Translations under genes and position numbers: made by a program
In this document: in pieces, positions 18,644-26,488 of the stretch
How the letters are laid out: every line of letters begins with the position of its first letter
Position numbering within the stretch: the first letter of the stretch is position 1
Assembly: GCA_012513915.1 (NCBI GenBank)
Contig: JAAZBG010000305.1
Location: 42,800 to 106,799, forward strand
Direction: 5' to 3'
Origin: Fibrobacter sp.
GTDB lineage: Bacteria; Fibrobacterota; Chitinivibrionia; Chitinivibrionales; Chitinispirillaceae
Length of the DNA: 64,000 bases
Notes under the pieces: model-generated
The model's input: only the letters and a program-made list of their open reading frames with translations
What the model was told of the DNA's origin: nothing
The model's database searches: none

Positions 18644-19177
18644 TCAACCGTCAATAAGCAATGTATGATCTGTACAGAATTTCTTTCGATCACAATCCGG
18701 ACAATGTGCACCTATCCAGATCTGGTCAAACTGATTCATAATCTTTTCCACAAGTGAAGTATCGGTAGTAATAAAACCAGATTCAAAATTACGCCGTTTT
18801 TTACTTTTGGCACCCATGCCTGCACCGGTAAGATTTGCACTGCCGCTGTACGCAAACTTGTTGTCAATAATTACCGATTTAAAATGAACCCTTGGACAGC
18901 ATACTCTCTCCATACCGTCGAGAAGTACCGGGTATCTGTCAAAATCTTTCTGAAATACTTCGCCGGGTTCTTTTGCATGAAGCAGTCGTATCGAAACGCC
19001 GTTGTTTACAAGAGTGGCAAGAATCTCAAGAAACGGTACCATTTTGCGGCCTTTTTTGACATAGAGGTCTTTAAGATCCGCAGTTGCAATCCATAGAAAT
19101 GTTTTCGATTTTGGAATTCTGTCAAGAATAACAGTTTCGTAAATATCACTATCGGTAATAAATTCCATGTGTGTCAT
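18644..19177 (-). CDS. phospholipase D-like domain protein (single HKD motif)
   Basis: The 177-residue protein belongs to the PLD superfamily of phosphodiesterases. One complete HKD motif is visible: His98-x-Lys100-x4-Asp105 followed by GSAN (112-115). Only one motif is present, so activity would need a homodimer, as in Nuc-type endonucleases. A Cys cluster near the C-terminus (HCPDCDRKKFC, Cys159, Cys162, Cys168) could bind a metal. No signal peptide is seen, so a cytoplasmic nuclease or phosphodiesterase is likely; the substrate is unknown. It converges on fba. Confidence 0.85.
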   Translation of the reverse strand: MTHMEFITDSDIYETVILDRIPKSKTFLWIATADLKDLYVKKGRKMVPFLEILATLVNNGVSIRLLHAKEPGEVFQKDFDRYPVLLDGMERVCCPRVHFKSVIIDNKFAYSGSANLTGAGMGAKSKKRRNFESGFITTDTSLVEKIMNQFDQIWIGAHCPDCDRKKFCTDHTLLIDG

Positions 19178-19300
19178 AGATAGAAAATAATTCCGGTAAC
19201 ATGTCTTAAATACTGAAGTTTATTGAAATCTGCTGTATATTGTAATAATGACTATTGATGGATACGATACTAATCTGAGTTTAAAAGTCTGGAGTTGCAA

Positions 19301-20656
19301 ATGCGTTGTATCAATAATTTTCTGATAAATAAGTATTATGGAGTCGAAAAAATAACACATAAACGATTTATGTACAGAAACTGTATCTGGGCTGGTATCG
19401 TTGTGGCTATAATACTCTGTACACTAACAGATATTCGGGCTCAGAGTGATTGTGAATCATTCGGATGGGCTAACTATGATGGGCAAAAAGAAAAGGGGAC
19501 TGTTACTGGTGGCGGAACAACAACTGCGATTCAGGTAACAACATTTACCGCGTTAAAATCAGCAGTGGAGTCATCAGATGCAAAAGTGATTCATGTCGTG
19601 AATGATGTCGGAAGCGGCTACAAAGGGAAGACTGGTGATGTCCTAAATTTTAAATCAAACAAAACTATTATCGGCGCTAAAGCCGGGATTACCGTGAAAT
19701 GCTCTTTTCAAATCAGCAGCGACAGCAATATCATTGTCCAAAACCTGATTATCAGAGGTCCGGGAAATTCAAATTCGGAGCAGAACTGGGATGCGGTCAA
19801 TATTCAGAAATCAAAACGGATATGGTTTGATCACTGTACGATAATGGAAGGTGAAGATGGTAATTTCGATGTTGTCAAAGGCTCCGATAATGTAACTGTT
19901 TCATGGTGTAAATTTACTTATATAACTGGTGGAGTGCATAACCTGTCTAATCTTATCGGGTCAAGTGATGACGAACCTGAAAGCCATGGAAAACTCAATG
20001 TTACCTATGCATATTGCTGGTGGGAAAATGTCAATTCCCGCTGTCCGCGAACCAGGTATGGAAAAATTCATGTGCTTAATTGTTATTATAATAAAATCGG
20101 TGATGGTGCGTTTGCAGGAAAAATGTCCAATGTCCGTGTTGAGGGCTGCTATTTTGAAAGTAATGTCACCAATCCGACAGGATTGATAAGTACTGGAGGT
20201 CAGTCGGGTGTTTTTACCATCGATTGTAATAAAAATAGTACAAAAACAGATGGATATACATCAGCGTTTGTGCCCCCGTACCAGTATAAAAAGTACAATA
20301 ATTCTGAAGTAAAAAGTCTGGTAACAACTAAAGCCGGACCTACCCTTACAAGTCTGCCAGATTGTGGTGGTTCTGTTTCTGTCAATGAATTACCAGCTCC
20401 AGGACAACAATGCAGGTTAAACCTGGTAATGGAGGCTGAAAAAATCAGAGTAACCTGTGATGCTCAGCAGGGTGACAATATTGGTATGAGTGTTGTAAAT
20501 TTGACAGGAAAAAAGATTACTGATGTACACTACATTTGTGAATGTACCGGTAGGACTACAAAAAAAATAAATCTTCACAGTATTAAATCAGGTGTATATA
20601 TACTGCGGTTACACTTAAATGGCCATAAGATTGCGCAGCATGTTTTTAAAAAGTAG
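19301..20656 (+). CDS. secreted pectate lyase (PL1-like) with T9SS-like C-terminal tail
   Basis: This exported enzyme should cleave pectate by beta-elimination in a parallel beta-helix fold. Motifs of polysaccharide lyase family 1 are seen: NIIVQNLIIRG, IWFDHCTIMEGEDGNFDVVKG, VTVSWCKF and NSRCPRTRYGKIHVLNCYY. A hydrophobic segment around residues 27-47 ending in RAQ is the signal. The last 80 residues (VVNLTGKKI, SGVYILRLHLNGHKIAQHVF) look like a type A T9SS sorting domain. I chose the ATG at 19301, six bases after GGAG; an ATG at 19370 would give a shorter signal peptide but lacks a ribosome-binding site. Confidence 0.88.
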   Translation: MRCINNFLINKYYGVEKITHKRFMYRNCIWAGIVVAIILCTLTDIRAQSDCESFGWANYDGQKEKGTVTGGGTTTAIQVTTFTALKSAVESSDAKVIHVVNDVGSGYKGKTGDVLNFKSNKTIIGAKAGITVKCSFQISSDSNIIVQNLIIRGPGNSNSEQNWDAVNIQKSKRIWFDHCTIMEGEDGNFDVVKGSDNVTVSWCKFTYITGGVHNLSNLIGSSDDEPESHGKLNVTYAYCWWENVNSRCPRTRYGKIHVLNCYYNKIGDGAFAGKMSNVRVEGCYFESNVTNPTGLISTGGQSGVFTIDCNKNSTKTDGYTSAFVPPYQYKKYNNSEVKSLVTTKAGPTLTSLPDCGGSVSVNELPAPGQQCRLNLVMEAEKIRVTCDAQQGDNIGMSVVNLTGKKITDVHYICECTGRTTKKINLHSIKSGVYILRLHLNGHKIAQHVFKK

Positions 20657-20868
20657 TACCGATATCATCCTAACAATAAGACAACGTGCGATTGATATTA
20701 TGGGATTTTAATTATTGTTCAGAACGAAACAAGTTGTTGCGTTTTTAACAATAATAGATTGTATTTTATTAATTGTAACGTGAAGGTCATCTGATTGGAT
20801 TGATATGTGTATTAATCTTTTTTTTTGAAAAGAAATAATTTTACGCCACTATAAAAAGGATTATAAGA

Positions 20869-22212
20869 ATGTTTTTACGGGTTCTTTGTGTATTTGCAAT
20901 GATTGTAGGATCATCAACAACAGCATTTGCAGTTGGAAAAACGGCGGTTATGACACTTGACTTTCCTCATGGGGCAGAAAACTGTGGAATGGGTGAGGTT
21001 GGTGTTTCACTTGCGGAAAATATAAACAGCGTTTTCTGGAATCCGGCATCACTGCCGGCAATTGGTCAAAACCTTTCTGTTCAATATTTGTATTCATATT
21101 TCCATGAAGATCTTCTACCATCATTGCGAATAAAAGATTTATACCATAACGATACAATTCATGCTTTTTTTATGCAGGATATTTGGAGAAATATTGATTT
21201 GGGAATGTCTTACAGTATCAATTATATGAGCATGGGCTATAACGATCGTATTGACTTTTTGGGCAATTTTACAGACAGTATACATTGTAGTGAGACTGTT
21301 CGTAGCTACGCACTGGGATTACGATTCTATGATGTCGCATCTATCGGATTTACAATAAAAAACTTTAAGTCGAGGATTGCTCCCGGTTTTAATGGAAATC
21401 AACAGGATGGTATTGCGCAGGGGCAGGTGTTTGATCTTGGTTTCCGACTTGAAAAAAAGTTTACAATTGCACAAATGCTTGATATTCAGCCGGTAATTGG
21501 CTTTGCTGTGCATTCATTTCCTCATGATTCAGTATTATACATACATTCTGATACACTTCCGAGAGCAGACCCGTTGCCTCTAACTCGATGGTATGGGGCA
21601 TCATTAAAACTAAATCTTCTTGATCTGTTTGGTTTTGTCTATTCACAGGAGAAACAATATGCGGCTATTGATCAGGAGTTTGTTGATCATCAGGGATACA
21701 AGATCCAACTGACACCCTTTTTTGCTCTTGTAAACGGGTCCATGGATGATATCGATGGGATGTGTTTTGAAGAAAATAAAGGGTGGGTTCTTACCTTTAA
21801 CTATCAGCAAACAATGAATGCCCTTGTCAGATGTACTGATTTGTTTAATCCGGTATTAAGTGAAAAACTTAAGGTGCCATCACGGTGGGCAGAAAAATAT
21901 CATATAAATCCCAATATTCACTTTCAATATGCAATAAGTAAAATCCATTCTAAAGGAGATAATAATTTCCGGGAAGATCAGGAACGTAAGGATTTCTCGT
22001 TTGGTTTTTCAATCATTGGTGACCTGAGCTCTTTGTCACTAAAGAATAAGCATAAAGATAGAAATGTGAAAGATGCCGGTAATGAAACTAAATCACAACT
22101 GATTACAGAATCGGCAAGCGGTTCATCAAATACTCAGATTGTACCAGTGAATGAGAATTCTTTACAGGATACAAGTGTGGTTCCATCGACAACCCGTGAG
22201 CCGGTAAAGTAA
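20869..22212 (+). CDS. PorV/UPF0164-like outer-membrane beta-barrel protein
   Basis: The 447-residue protein has a signal peptide (cleavage likely after TTAFA) and then a motif seen in PorV/PorQ-type proteins of the type IX secretion system: GAENCGMGEVGVSLAENINS followed by VFWNPASLPAIG. The body is a run of alternating amphipathic strands, as in FadL/PorV barrels, and the C-terminal 50 residues are polar and low in complexity. It lies just downstream of a pectate lyase with a T9SS-like tail, which fits a role in exporting or anchoring such cargo. Exact function is inference. Confidence 0.72.
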   Translation: MFLRVLCVFAMIVGSSTTAFAVGKTAVMTLDFPHGAENCGMGEVGVSLAENINSVFWNPASLPAIGQNLSVQYLYSYFHEDLLPSLRIKDLYHNDTIHAFFMQDIWRNIDLGMSYSINYMSMGYNDRIDFLGNFTDSIHCSETVRSYALGLRFYDVASIGFTIKNFKSRIAPGFNGNQQDGIAQGQVFDLGFRLEKKFTIAQMLDIQPVIGFAVHSFPHDSVLYIHSDTLPRADPLPLTRWYGASLKLNLLDLFGFVYSQEKQYAAIDQEFVDHQGYKIQLTPFFALVNGSMDDIDGMCFEENKGWVLTFNYQQTMNALVRCTDLFNPVLSEKLKVPSRWAEKYHINPNIHFQYAISKIHSKGDNNFREDQERKDFSFGFSIIGDLSSLSLKNKHKDRNVKDAGNETKSQLITESASGSSNTQIVPVNENSLQDTSVVPSTTREPVK

Positions 22213-22231
22213 TTTTTTTTGCAAATAGTAT

Positions 22232-22286
22232 AAACCCGGTCAGTTGACCGGGTTTGAATGATTGATAGTATCACTGTTGATACTAT
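22232..22286 (+). terminator. hairpins between convergent genes
   Basis: An eleven-base stem AAACCCGGTCA/TGACCGGGTTT (22232-22255) with a two-base loop lies 20 bases after the PorV-like gene. A second stem, ATAGTATCA/TGATACTAT (22265-22286), follows. There is no T-run on the + side of the first hairpin, so it may be a terminator without a classic U-tract or may serve both convergent genes. Confidence 0.55.
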
Positions 22287-22315
22287 TATCTATTATCTAT
22301 TATCAATTAATTACT

Positions 22316-22795
22316 TCACTTCTGCATAAACAGCCTAACCATTTTTTCTTCATGAATCTTGTTGTATGTCTGGACATATGCAATAAATGGTACAAAAAGA
22401 ATTATTCCGGTGAGGAGGCCAAGGGCTATGGCTCTGTACTCTTTGTATTTCAGCAATACAAAAAATACCCAGGCGATATTCAGTGTCATTATGATATGTC
22501 TAATGTGAGCGACAACATAATTTCCATCCCAGGGAAGAACAAACATTGACATTGTACCAAGATAATAGAGCGGGAGCGCTGTAATAATTAAAAGAGCCCC
22601 CTTTTTGTTTATCAGAAAGATGATAAAAAAGATCAAGTATAAAAAGCTTGACGGAGAGCAGGAATTGAATGCAATCCATTCAATCATACTGACTCTGAGC
22701 TTTCCAAGGAAGAAACATGTACTTGCAAGTGTTATCAGAAGTAAAAGCGAAGCAAGGATAATGCCGGTAGTTTTTTCAGATTTAGATAAATTCAT
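22316..22795 (-). CDS. hypothetical membrane protein, about five TM segments
   Basis: The 159-residue product is strongly hydrophobic with segments near residues 10-30, 48-64, 68-88, 98-116 and 122-142. Short loops hold conserved-looking pieces (SMIEWIAFNSCSPSSFLYL, FVLPWDGNYVVAHIRHIIMTLN). It ends in a charged tail. It converges on the PorV-like gene and has no neighbour on its own strand. I do not recognise a function; the even hydrophobic pattern makes it a real gene, probably of the inner membrane. Confidence 0.7.
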   Translation of the reverse strand: MNLSKSEKTTGIILASLLLLITLASTCFFLGKLRVSMIEWIAFNSCSPSSFLYLIFFIIFLINKKGALLIITALPLYYLGTMSMFVLPWDGNYVVAHIRHIIMTLNIAWVFFVLLKYKEYRAIALGLLTGIILFVPFIAYVQTYNKIHEEKMVRLFMQK

Positions 22796-23304
22796 AGTTA
22801 ATCATTTCTATTTTAAGTAAATAATACCCGATAGTGTAATGTGTAAACATTCACCAACAACGACTGAGACAACAGCAATATGGTAGAATTATTTAGTTAA
22901 AGGCACAATAGACCCCGAATTCATCATCGTTCATGATACTCAACAGGTATTTGGCTATCAAAATGTAACCTGTTTATCATGGCCGATAATTTATTGTGAT
23001 AGAAACTCATTATGAAAATACTGTTGTGTTTAATTAGTGTCAATTATCATTCCGGAATTATCAAAATTGTGATGTTAAGCGTTTAAGAAACAGGTAAAAA
23101 TAAAAATCATTTTAGTCTTCCATTTTTGCTAAAATTAGAATAGAATTTAATTAGGCGGAAATGAACTTTATAAGTTGCTGGTAATGTAGGATAGTGTTTC
23201 CATTCACTCAATGAGTTACCATAATAAATAACATAGTAGTAGCAGAGTCTACTGTTGTCAATCGTGAGTTATAGTTACTTTTTATTTAATAAAGTAGGTG
23301 TAAC
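22796..23304. other. 509-base AT-rich intergenic region
   Basis: The stretch separates the divergent membrane-protein and lipoprotein genes. It is AT-rich, has no open frame with a ribosome-binding site, and shows no hairpin or repeat that I can support. It should hold promoters for both flanking genes, but no clear -35/-10 pair stands out. Confidence 0.4.
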
Positions 23305-25107
23305 ATGTTTGACATTAGAAAATGCAAGATTGAAAGTTACATCTTTCTGCTTATTTCAGTGCTTTTCCTTTTCTACTGCTCTCCTCCAACGGATCCAGGT
23401 ACGCTTCCACCATCAAATCTGAAATTTGATAAAACCGATTTCTTCGCATACGTTGGTGATGATGTCATGATTAAACCAACGGTATCTAACAGGGTTGACG
23501 AGTTTACAATTGTTCCGGCATTACCTGCCGGTTTGGCAATAGATCCAATTACAGGTGTTATCAGCGGAATTGCCTCGGAAGTTATTGATTCCACAACATA
23601 CACAATGTTTGCAACTAACAAGAATGGTTCTGTAAAGGAAGAGTTTTCACTCACAGTTTCTGCCTATCCCTCTTTTGTTATTCAACCTCAGACACAAACT
23701 GCAACAATTGGCGGTTCGGTTACATTTGCAGTATCAGCAAAAGGAAATGAACCACTTACCTATAACTGGACAAAGGATGATATCGCATTACCTGATACAG
23801 GGAAAACCCTTACGCTTGTTGATATAAAAGAAGCTTCTGCAGGGTTGTATCGCTGTGTTGTTAAAGATCGTCGTGGTAAAACAGTATCCAGTGATCCTGC
23901 ATATTGTCGAATTGAAGAAATTGAATCTGCTCCAAAAATCATCCTTGCCCCCGGATCCCGATCTGCAATTGAAGGCGAATCGGTTATTCTTGTCAGTAGT
24001 GCGACGGGATCAAATCTTGAATTTAAATGGCTCTTTAATGGCGTTGTGATCCCTGGCGTTGCAACATCATATTTGCCGATCGATTCGGTAAATATGGCTG
24101 ATACTGGAAATTATGTTGTGATTGTATCAAACAAATTTGGCGCTGATACATCAAAACCTGCAGCACATTTGTCCGTTATTGCGAAAACCAGCATTTATTT
24201 CAGCTTTGATATCGCCATAATTGGAAATGGTTCTGTTGTTATCAACGAACAGAAATTTGTCAAGGACACTACATTAGAGTTTCCTGAAGGTACTACGTTC
24301 ACGGCTGCATTGCTTGCTGATAGTGCCTATATCCTGTCATCGGTAATTGTTGACAATAGTTTAGATATTGATGCAGTTTCAAACAAGCAGTATCAGGTTT
24401 CGTCTATTAATCAGAATCACTCAATCAACGTTTCATTTACAAAAGAAACTGGAACCACTCCAGACAGTTTGTTCCTTTTACAGTGTATGGTGAGCCCATC
24501 TGGTTCCGGCAGTGTTTCCAAATCGGACACTATACTAAATGTGACTGATTCTTTACCACTCACTGCGGTACCGAATGTTACTAACGGGTATGAGTTTAAA
24601 ACATGGAGGCAAACCGGAGGTACTGGATTACTTTACATATCAGACTCAACATCGGCAATTGCGAACGTTTCAGTTTCAAAAGGTCCTGTTACACTGACTG
24701 CTGTTTTTACATTACGGGAATATTCAGTATCTGTTAACTGTGATTCAACTAAAGGTTCAATAACAATTCGCCCTGACACGCTGGTGTATTTTTATGGTGA
24801 TTCAATCACTGTTACTGCCCAGCCGAATTTTGGATACACGTTTACATCCTGGACAGGTGATCTGACTGGTACTGCAACTACTCAAACTGTTGTTATCACA
24901 AAATCAATGACATTTAATGCGGAATTTGTAGTGGATGATAAGATTCAGGAGGTTCCTGTTGCTGCAGGCGGCAGTTTGAATGCAGAGATTAAAAAGATAA
25001 GTGCACTTAGTATTCCGGGGGCGATACTTACACCAGCAGCTGGACTATATGATAACAATGCACTTGAAATACTTGGCAAAGTAACGATACCGATTCAACG
25101 GAGATAA
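23305..25107 (+). CDS. surface lipoprotein with Ig-like and InlB-type repeats
   Basis: The 600-residue protein has a hydrophobic leader ending in a lipobox-like LFLFYC (Cys25), so it is probably a lipoprotein. A putative Ig (He_PIG-like) domain follows, with LPAGLAIDPITGVISG near residues 75-90. Two Ig-like domains come next (about 122-205 and 212-290), each with paired features such as YNWTKDD...GLYRCVV and FKWLFNG...GNYVVIVSN. Two or three repeats of the bacterial InlB B-repeat type (GYEFKTWRQTGG; GYTFTSWTGDL) follow. Such arrays make adhesive or spacer stalks on the cell surface. Its partner may be the collagen-like protein 28 bases downstream. Confidence 0.8.
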   Translation: MFDIRKCKIESYIFLLISVLFLFYCSPPTDPGTLPPSNLKFDKTDFFAYVGDDVMIKPTVSNRVDEFTIVPALPAGLAIDPITGVISGIASEVIDSTTYTMFATNKNGSVKEEFSLTVSAYPSFVIQPQTQTATIGGSVTFAVSAKGNEPLTYNWTKDDIALPDTGKTLTLVDIKEASAGLYRCVVKDRRGKTVSSDPAYCRIEEIESAPKIILAPGSRSAIEGESVILVSSATGSNLEFKWLFNGVVIPGVATSYLPIDSVNMADTGNYVVIVSNKFGADTSKPAAHLSVIAKTSIYFSFDIAIIGNGSVVINEQKFVKDTTLEFPEGTTFTAALLADSAYILSSVIVDNSLDIDAVSNKQYQVSSINQNHSINVSFTKETGTTPDSLFLLQCMVSPSGSGSVSKSDTILNVTDSLPLTAVPNVTNGYEFKTWRQTGGTGLLYISDSTSAIANVSVSKGPVTLTAVFTLREYSVSVNCDSTKGSITIRPDTLVYFYGDSITVTAQPNFGYTFTSWTGDLTGTATTQTVVITKSMTFNAEFVVDDKIQEVPVAAGGSLNAEIKKISALSIPGAILTPAAGLYDNNALEILGKVTIPIQRR

Positions 25108-25135
25108 TATAGTAATTTATATGGAGGTTTGACGT

Positions 25136-25918
25136 ATGAAAAAGATATTGTTAGTAACAGTGCTTGTGGAAATTTCTATTACGTCAATTTTTGCACAGAG
25201 CTCCGCTGTACAGTTCTGGGATACTACCGGAACTGCAAAAACTGCTAAAATGGGATGGTCCGGCAGTTCGGCAACCGGAGAGTTTTTTATTGAAACTCCT
25301 AACAGTAAAACAGTTATTGACAATGATGGAAGCATAAAGGTTCAAGGTTCTGTTACCGCAACTAAATTTGAAGGTGATGGTAGTGGGTTGACAAATATAC
25401 CTGTAAGTCTAAAAGGGGATAAGGGGGATAAGGGGGATAAGGGGGATAAAGGGGATAAAGGGGATAAAGGGGATAAAGGAGATACCGGTAGTGTCACACG
25501 TCATGCTGCCAAAGAAGGTATTAAGTACCCTGTGGAGTTGACAGGTAGTCTTCAAGCAATTAATAGTGTAAGTATTGCAGTTCCATCAAAAGGTGTCGTA
25601 TTAGTTTACATAACAGGTTTTGCGCGATGTACCTTTAAAGGTCTAGGATCACTTAATGTTCGTGGAGGACTAACAGATTCTGAAAATGCAAATATAAATG
25701 AGAATTCTGACGGGGTATGGTTATGGTATCGCGGAACTAATTCTTATGAAAATCTCGATTTACAACCTGTAAATGCACACAGAAGTTTTACTGTTAACTG
25801 GGGGGGCGTATATACATTCTACTTCCTTGCAATGAAAACAAATGTAGGTTATAGTGATCCAACGATAACTATAAGTAACTGCAATATGGATGCCATATTT
25901 ATTCCTGGTGCTCCATAG
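25136..25918 (+). CDS. secreted collagen-like (GDK repeat) protein
   Basis: The 260-residue protein has a signal peptide (MKKILLVTVLVEISITSIFA, then QSS). A region like phage tail or adhesin shafts (EGDGSGLTNIP) is followed by eight KGD triplets (residues 93-116), ending in TGS. This is a Gly-x-y collagen-like stretch, short but regular. The C-terminal 140 residues form a beta-rich head (GVVLVYITGFARCTF...VYTFYFLAMKTN) reminiscent of C1q/TNF-like or tail-fibre heads. A trimeric surface fibre is likely. It lies 28 bases behind the Ig lipoprotein with GGAGG upstream, so the two are probably co-transcribed. Confidence 0.72.
   Translation: MKKILLVTVLVEISITSIFAQSSAVQFWDTTGTAKTAKMGWSGSSATGEFFIETPNSKTVIDNDGSIKVQGSVTATKFEGDGSGLTNIPVSLKGDKGDKGDKGDKGDKGDKGDKGDTGSVTRHAAKEGIKYPVELTGSLQAINSVSIAVPSKGVVLVYITGFARCTFKGLGSLNVRGGLTDSENANINENSDGVWLWYRGTNSYENLDLQPVNAHRSFTVNWGGVYTFYFLAMKTNVGYSDPTITISNCNMDAIFIPGAP
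25412..25483 (+). repeat. eight 9-bp tandem repeats coding KGD
   Basis: Eight in-frame units of the form AAAGGGGAT/AAGGGGGAT run without interruption; units 2-4 use AAG GGG and the last unit reads AAAGGAGAT. Because the unit is nine bases, gain or loss of copies changes the length of the collagen-like shaft without shifting the frame. Confidence 0.95.
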
Positions 25919-25927
25919 GATAATTAT

Positions 25928-25980
25928 TTGTTATCAAATCAGTTTGTTAATCAGTTTATACCACATTGATTTGATAACAA
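25928..25980. repeat. 14-bp inverted repeat after the collagen-like gene
   Basis: The arms TTGTTATCAAATCA (25928-25941) and TGATTTGATAACAA (25967-25980) are perfect reverse complements separated by 25 bases. The element starts nine bases after the stop codon. It may act as a transcript end or protective stem; no long T-run follows. Confidence 0.75.
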
Positions 25981-26050
25981 TTTCAACTGTACATAGTGGT
26001 TGTTTAGCAGTTTTTTAAATACAACATTCCTCCAGAACCATAGTCATCGT

Positions 26051-26302
26051 TCATTTCTTCGCCAATCGCTTGAGCATCTTTTCAAGTTTGACAGCCCAGA
26101 AAACAACCGTACTTAGCCCGACCCATACGATATGAACCCCGGTTCCTCCTGCAAACAGACTTTCGCCGGGGTGTGATGGTGGTCTTGACATAATGTCACG
26201 TTCCGCTTATTCAACGACCAGGGCAAGTGCCGGGAAACCGTCAGTGACAAGGTTGATCCACAAAATCTGAAGCGGGAGTAACGCAAGCGGCATTCCAATT
26301 GA
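26051..26302 (-). pseudogene. cation-transporting P-type ATPase, C-terminal remnant
   Basis: Read on the - strand, the frame gives [20 protein letters not shown] then FPALALVVE, the classic segment of Ca2+/cation P-type ATPases in the membrane region after the phosphorylation domain. An in-frame TAA follows, then ERDIMSRPPSHPGESLFAGG and a last hydrophobic stretch ending VKLEKMLKRLAKK. The 5' nine-tenths of the gene, including the DKTG site, are absent, and an upstream TGA closes the frame. It is therefore a decayed fragment. Similarity to the family is clear from the motif; the full boundaries are uncertain. Confidence 0.82.
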
Positions 26303-26363
26303 TCAGAAGTCAACCCTTTGTGGATGCTGGTCGAATACGCAGTTTCAATTTCACCGGGTTGTG

Positions 26364-26480
26364 ATGTATAAACGTATTCTTGAGGATTCAATAGTTAAAC
26401 AGTTAACCTTCTTTCCGGTTGTTGCTATTTTAGGTCCACGGCAGTGTGGAAAGACTACTTTGGCTAAGAAGATACTATGA
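26364..26480 (+). pseudogene. AAA_14/DUF4143-type ATPase, N-terminal remnant
   Basis: A 38-codon frame reads MYKRILEDSIVKQLTFFPVV then AILGPRQCGKTTLAKKIL and stops. This matches the start and Walker A motif (GPRQCGKTT) of AAA_14/DUF4143 ATPases, normally about 380-450 residues. The rest is missing, and the end of the GH1 gene lies nine bases beyond. The rearrangement probably deleted the remainder. Confidence 0.8.
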
Positions 26481-26488
26481 TCTATTGT

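Noticed and set aside
25412..25483. Tandem repeats considered as a CRISPR-like array
   Set aside because: Units are nine bases without spacers and are in frame within a collagen-like gene. No CRISPR array or cas gene was seen in the window.
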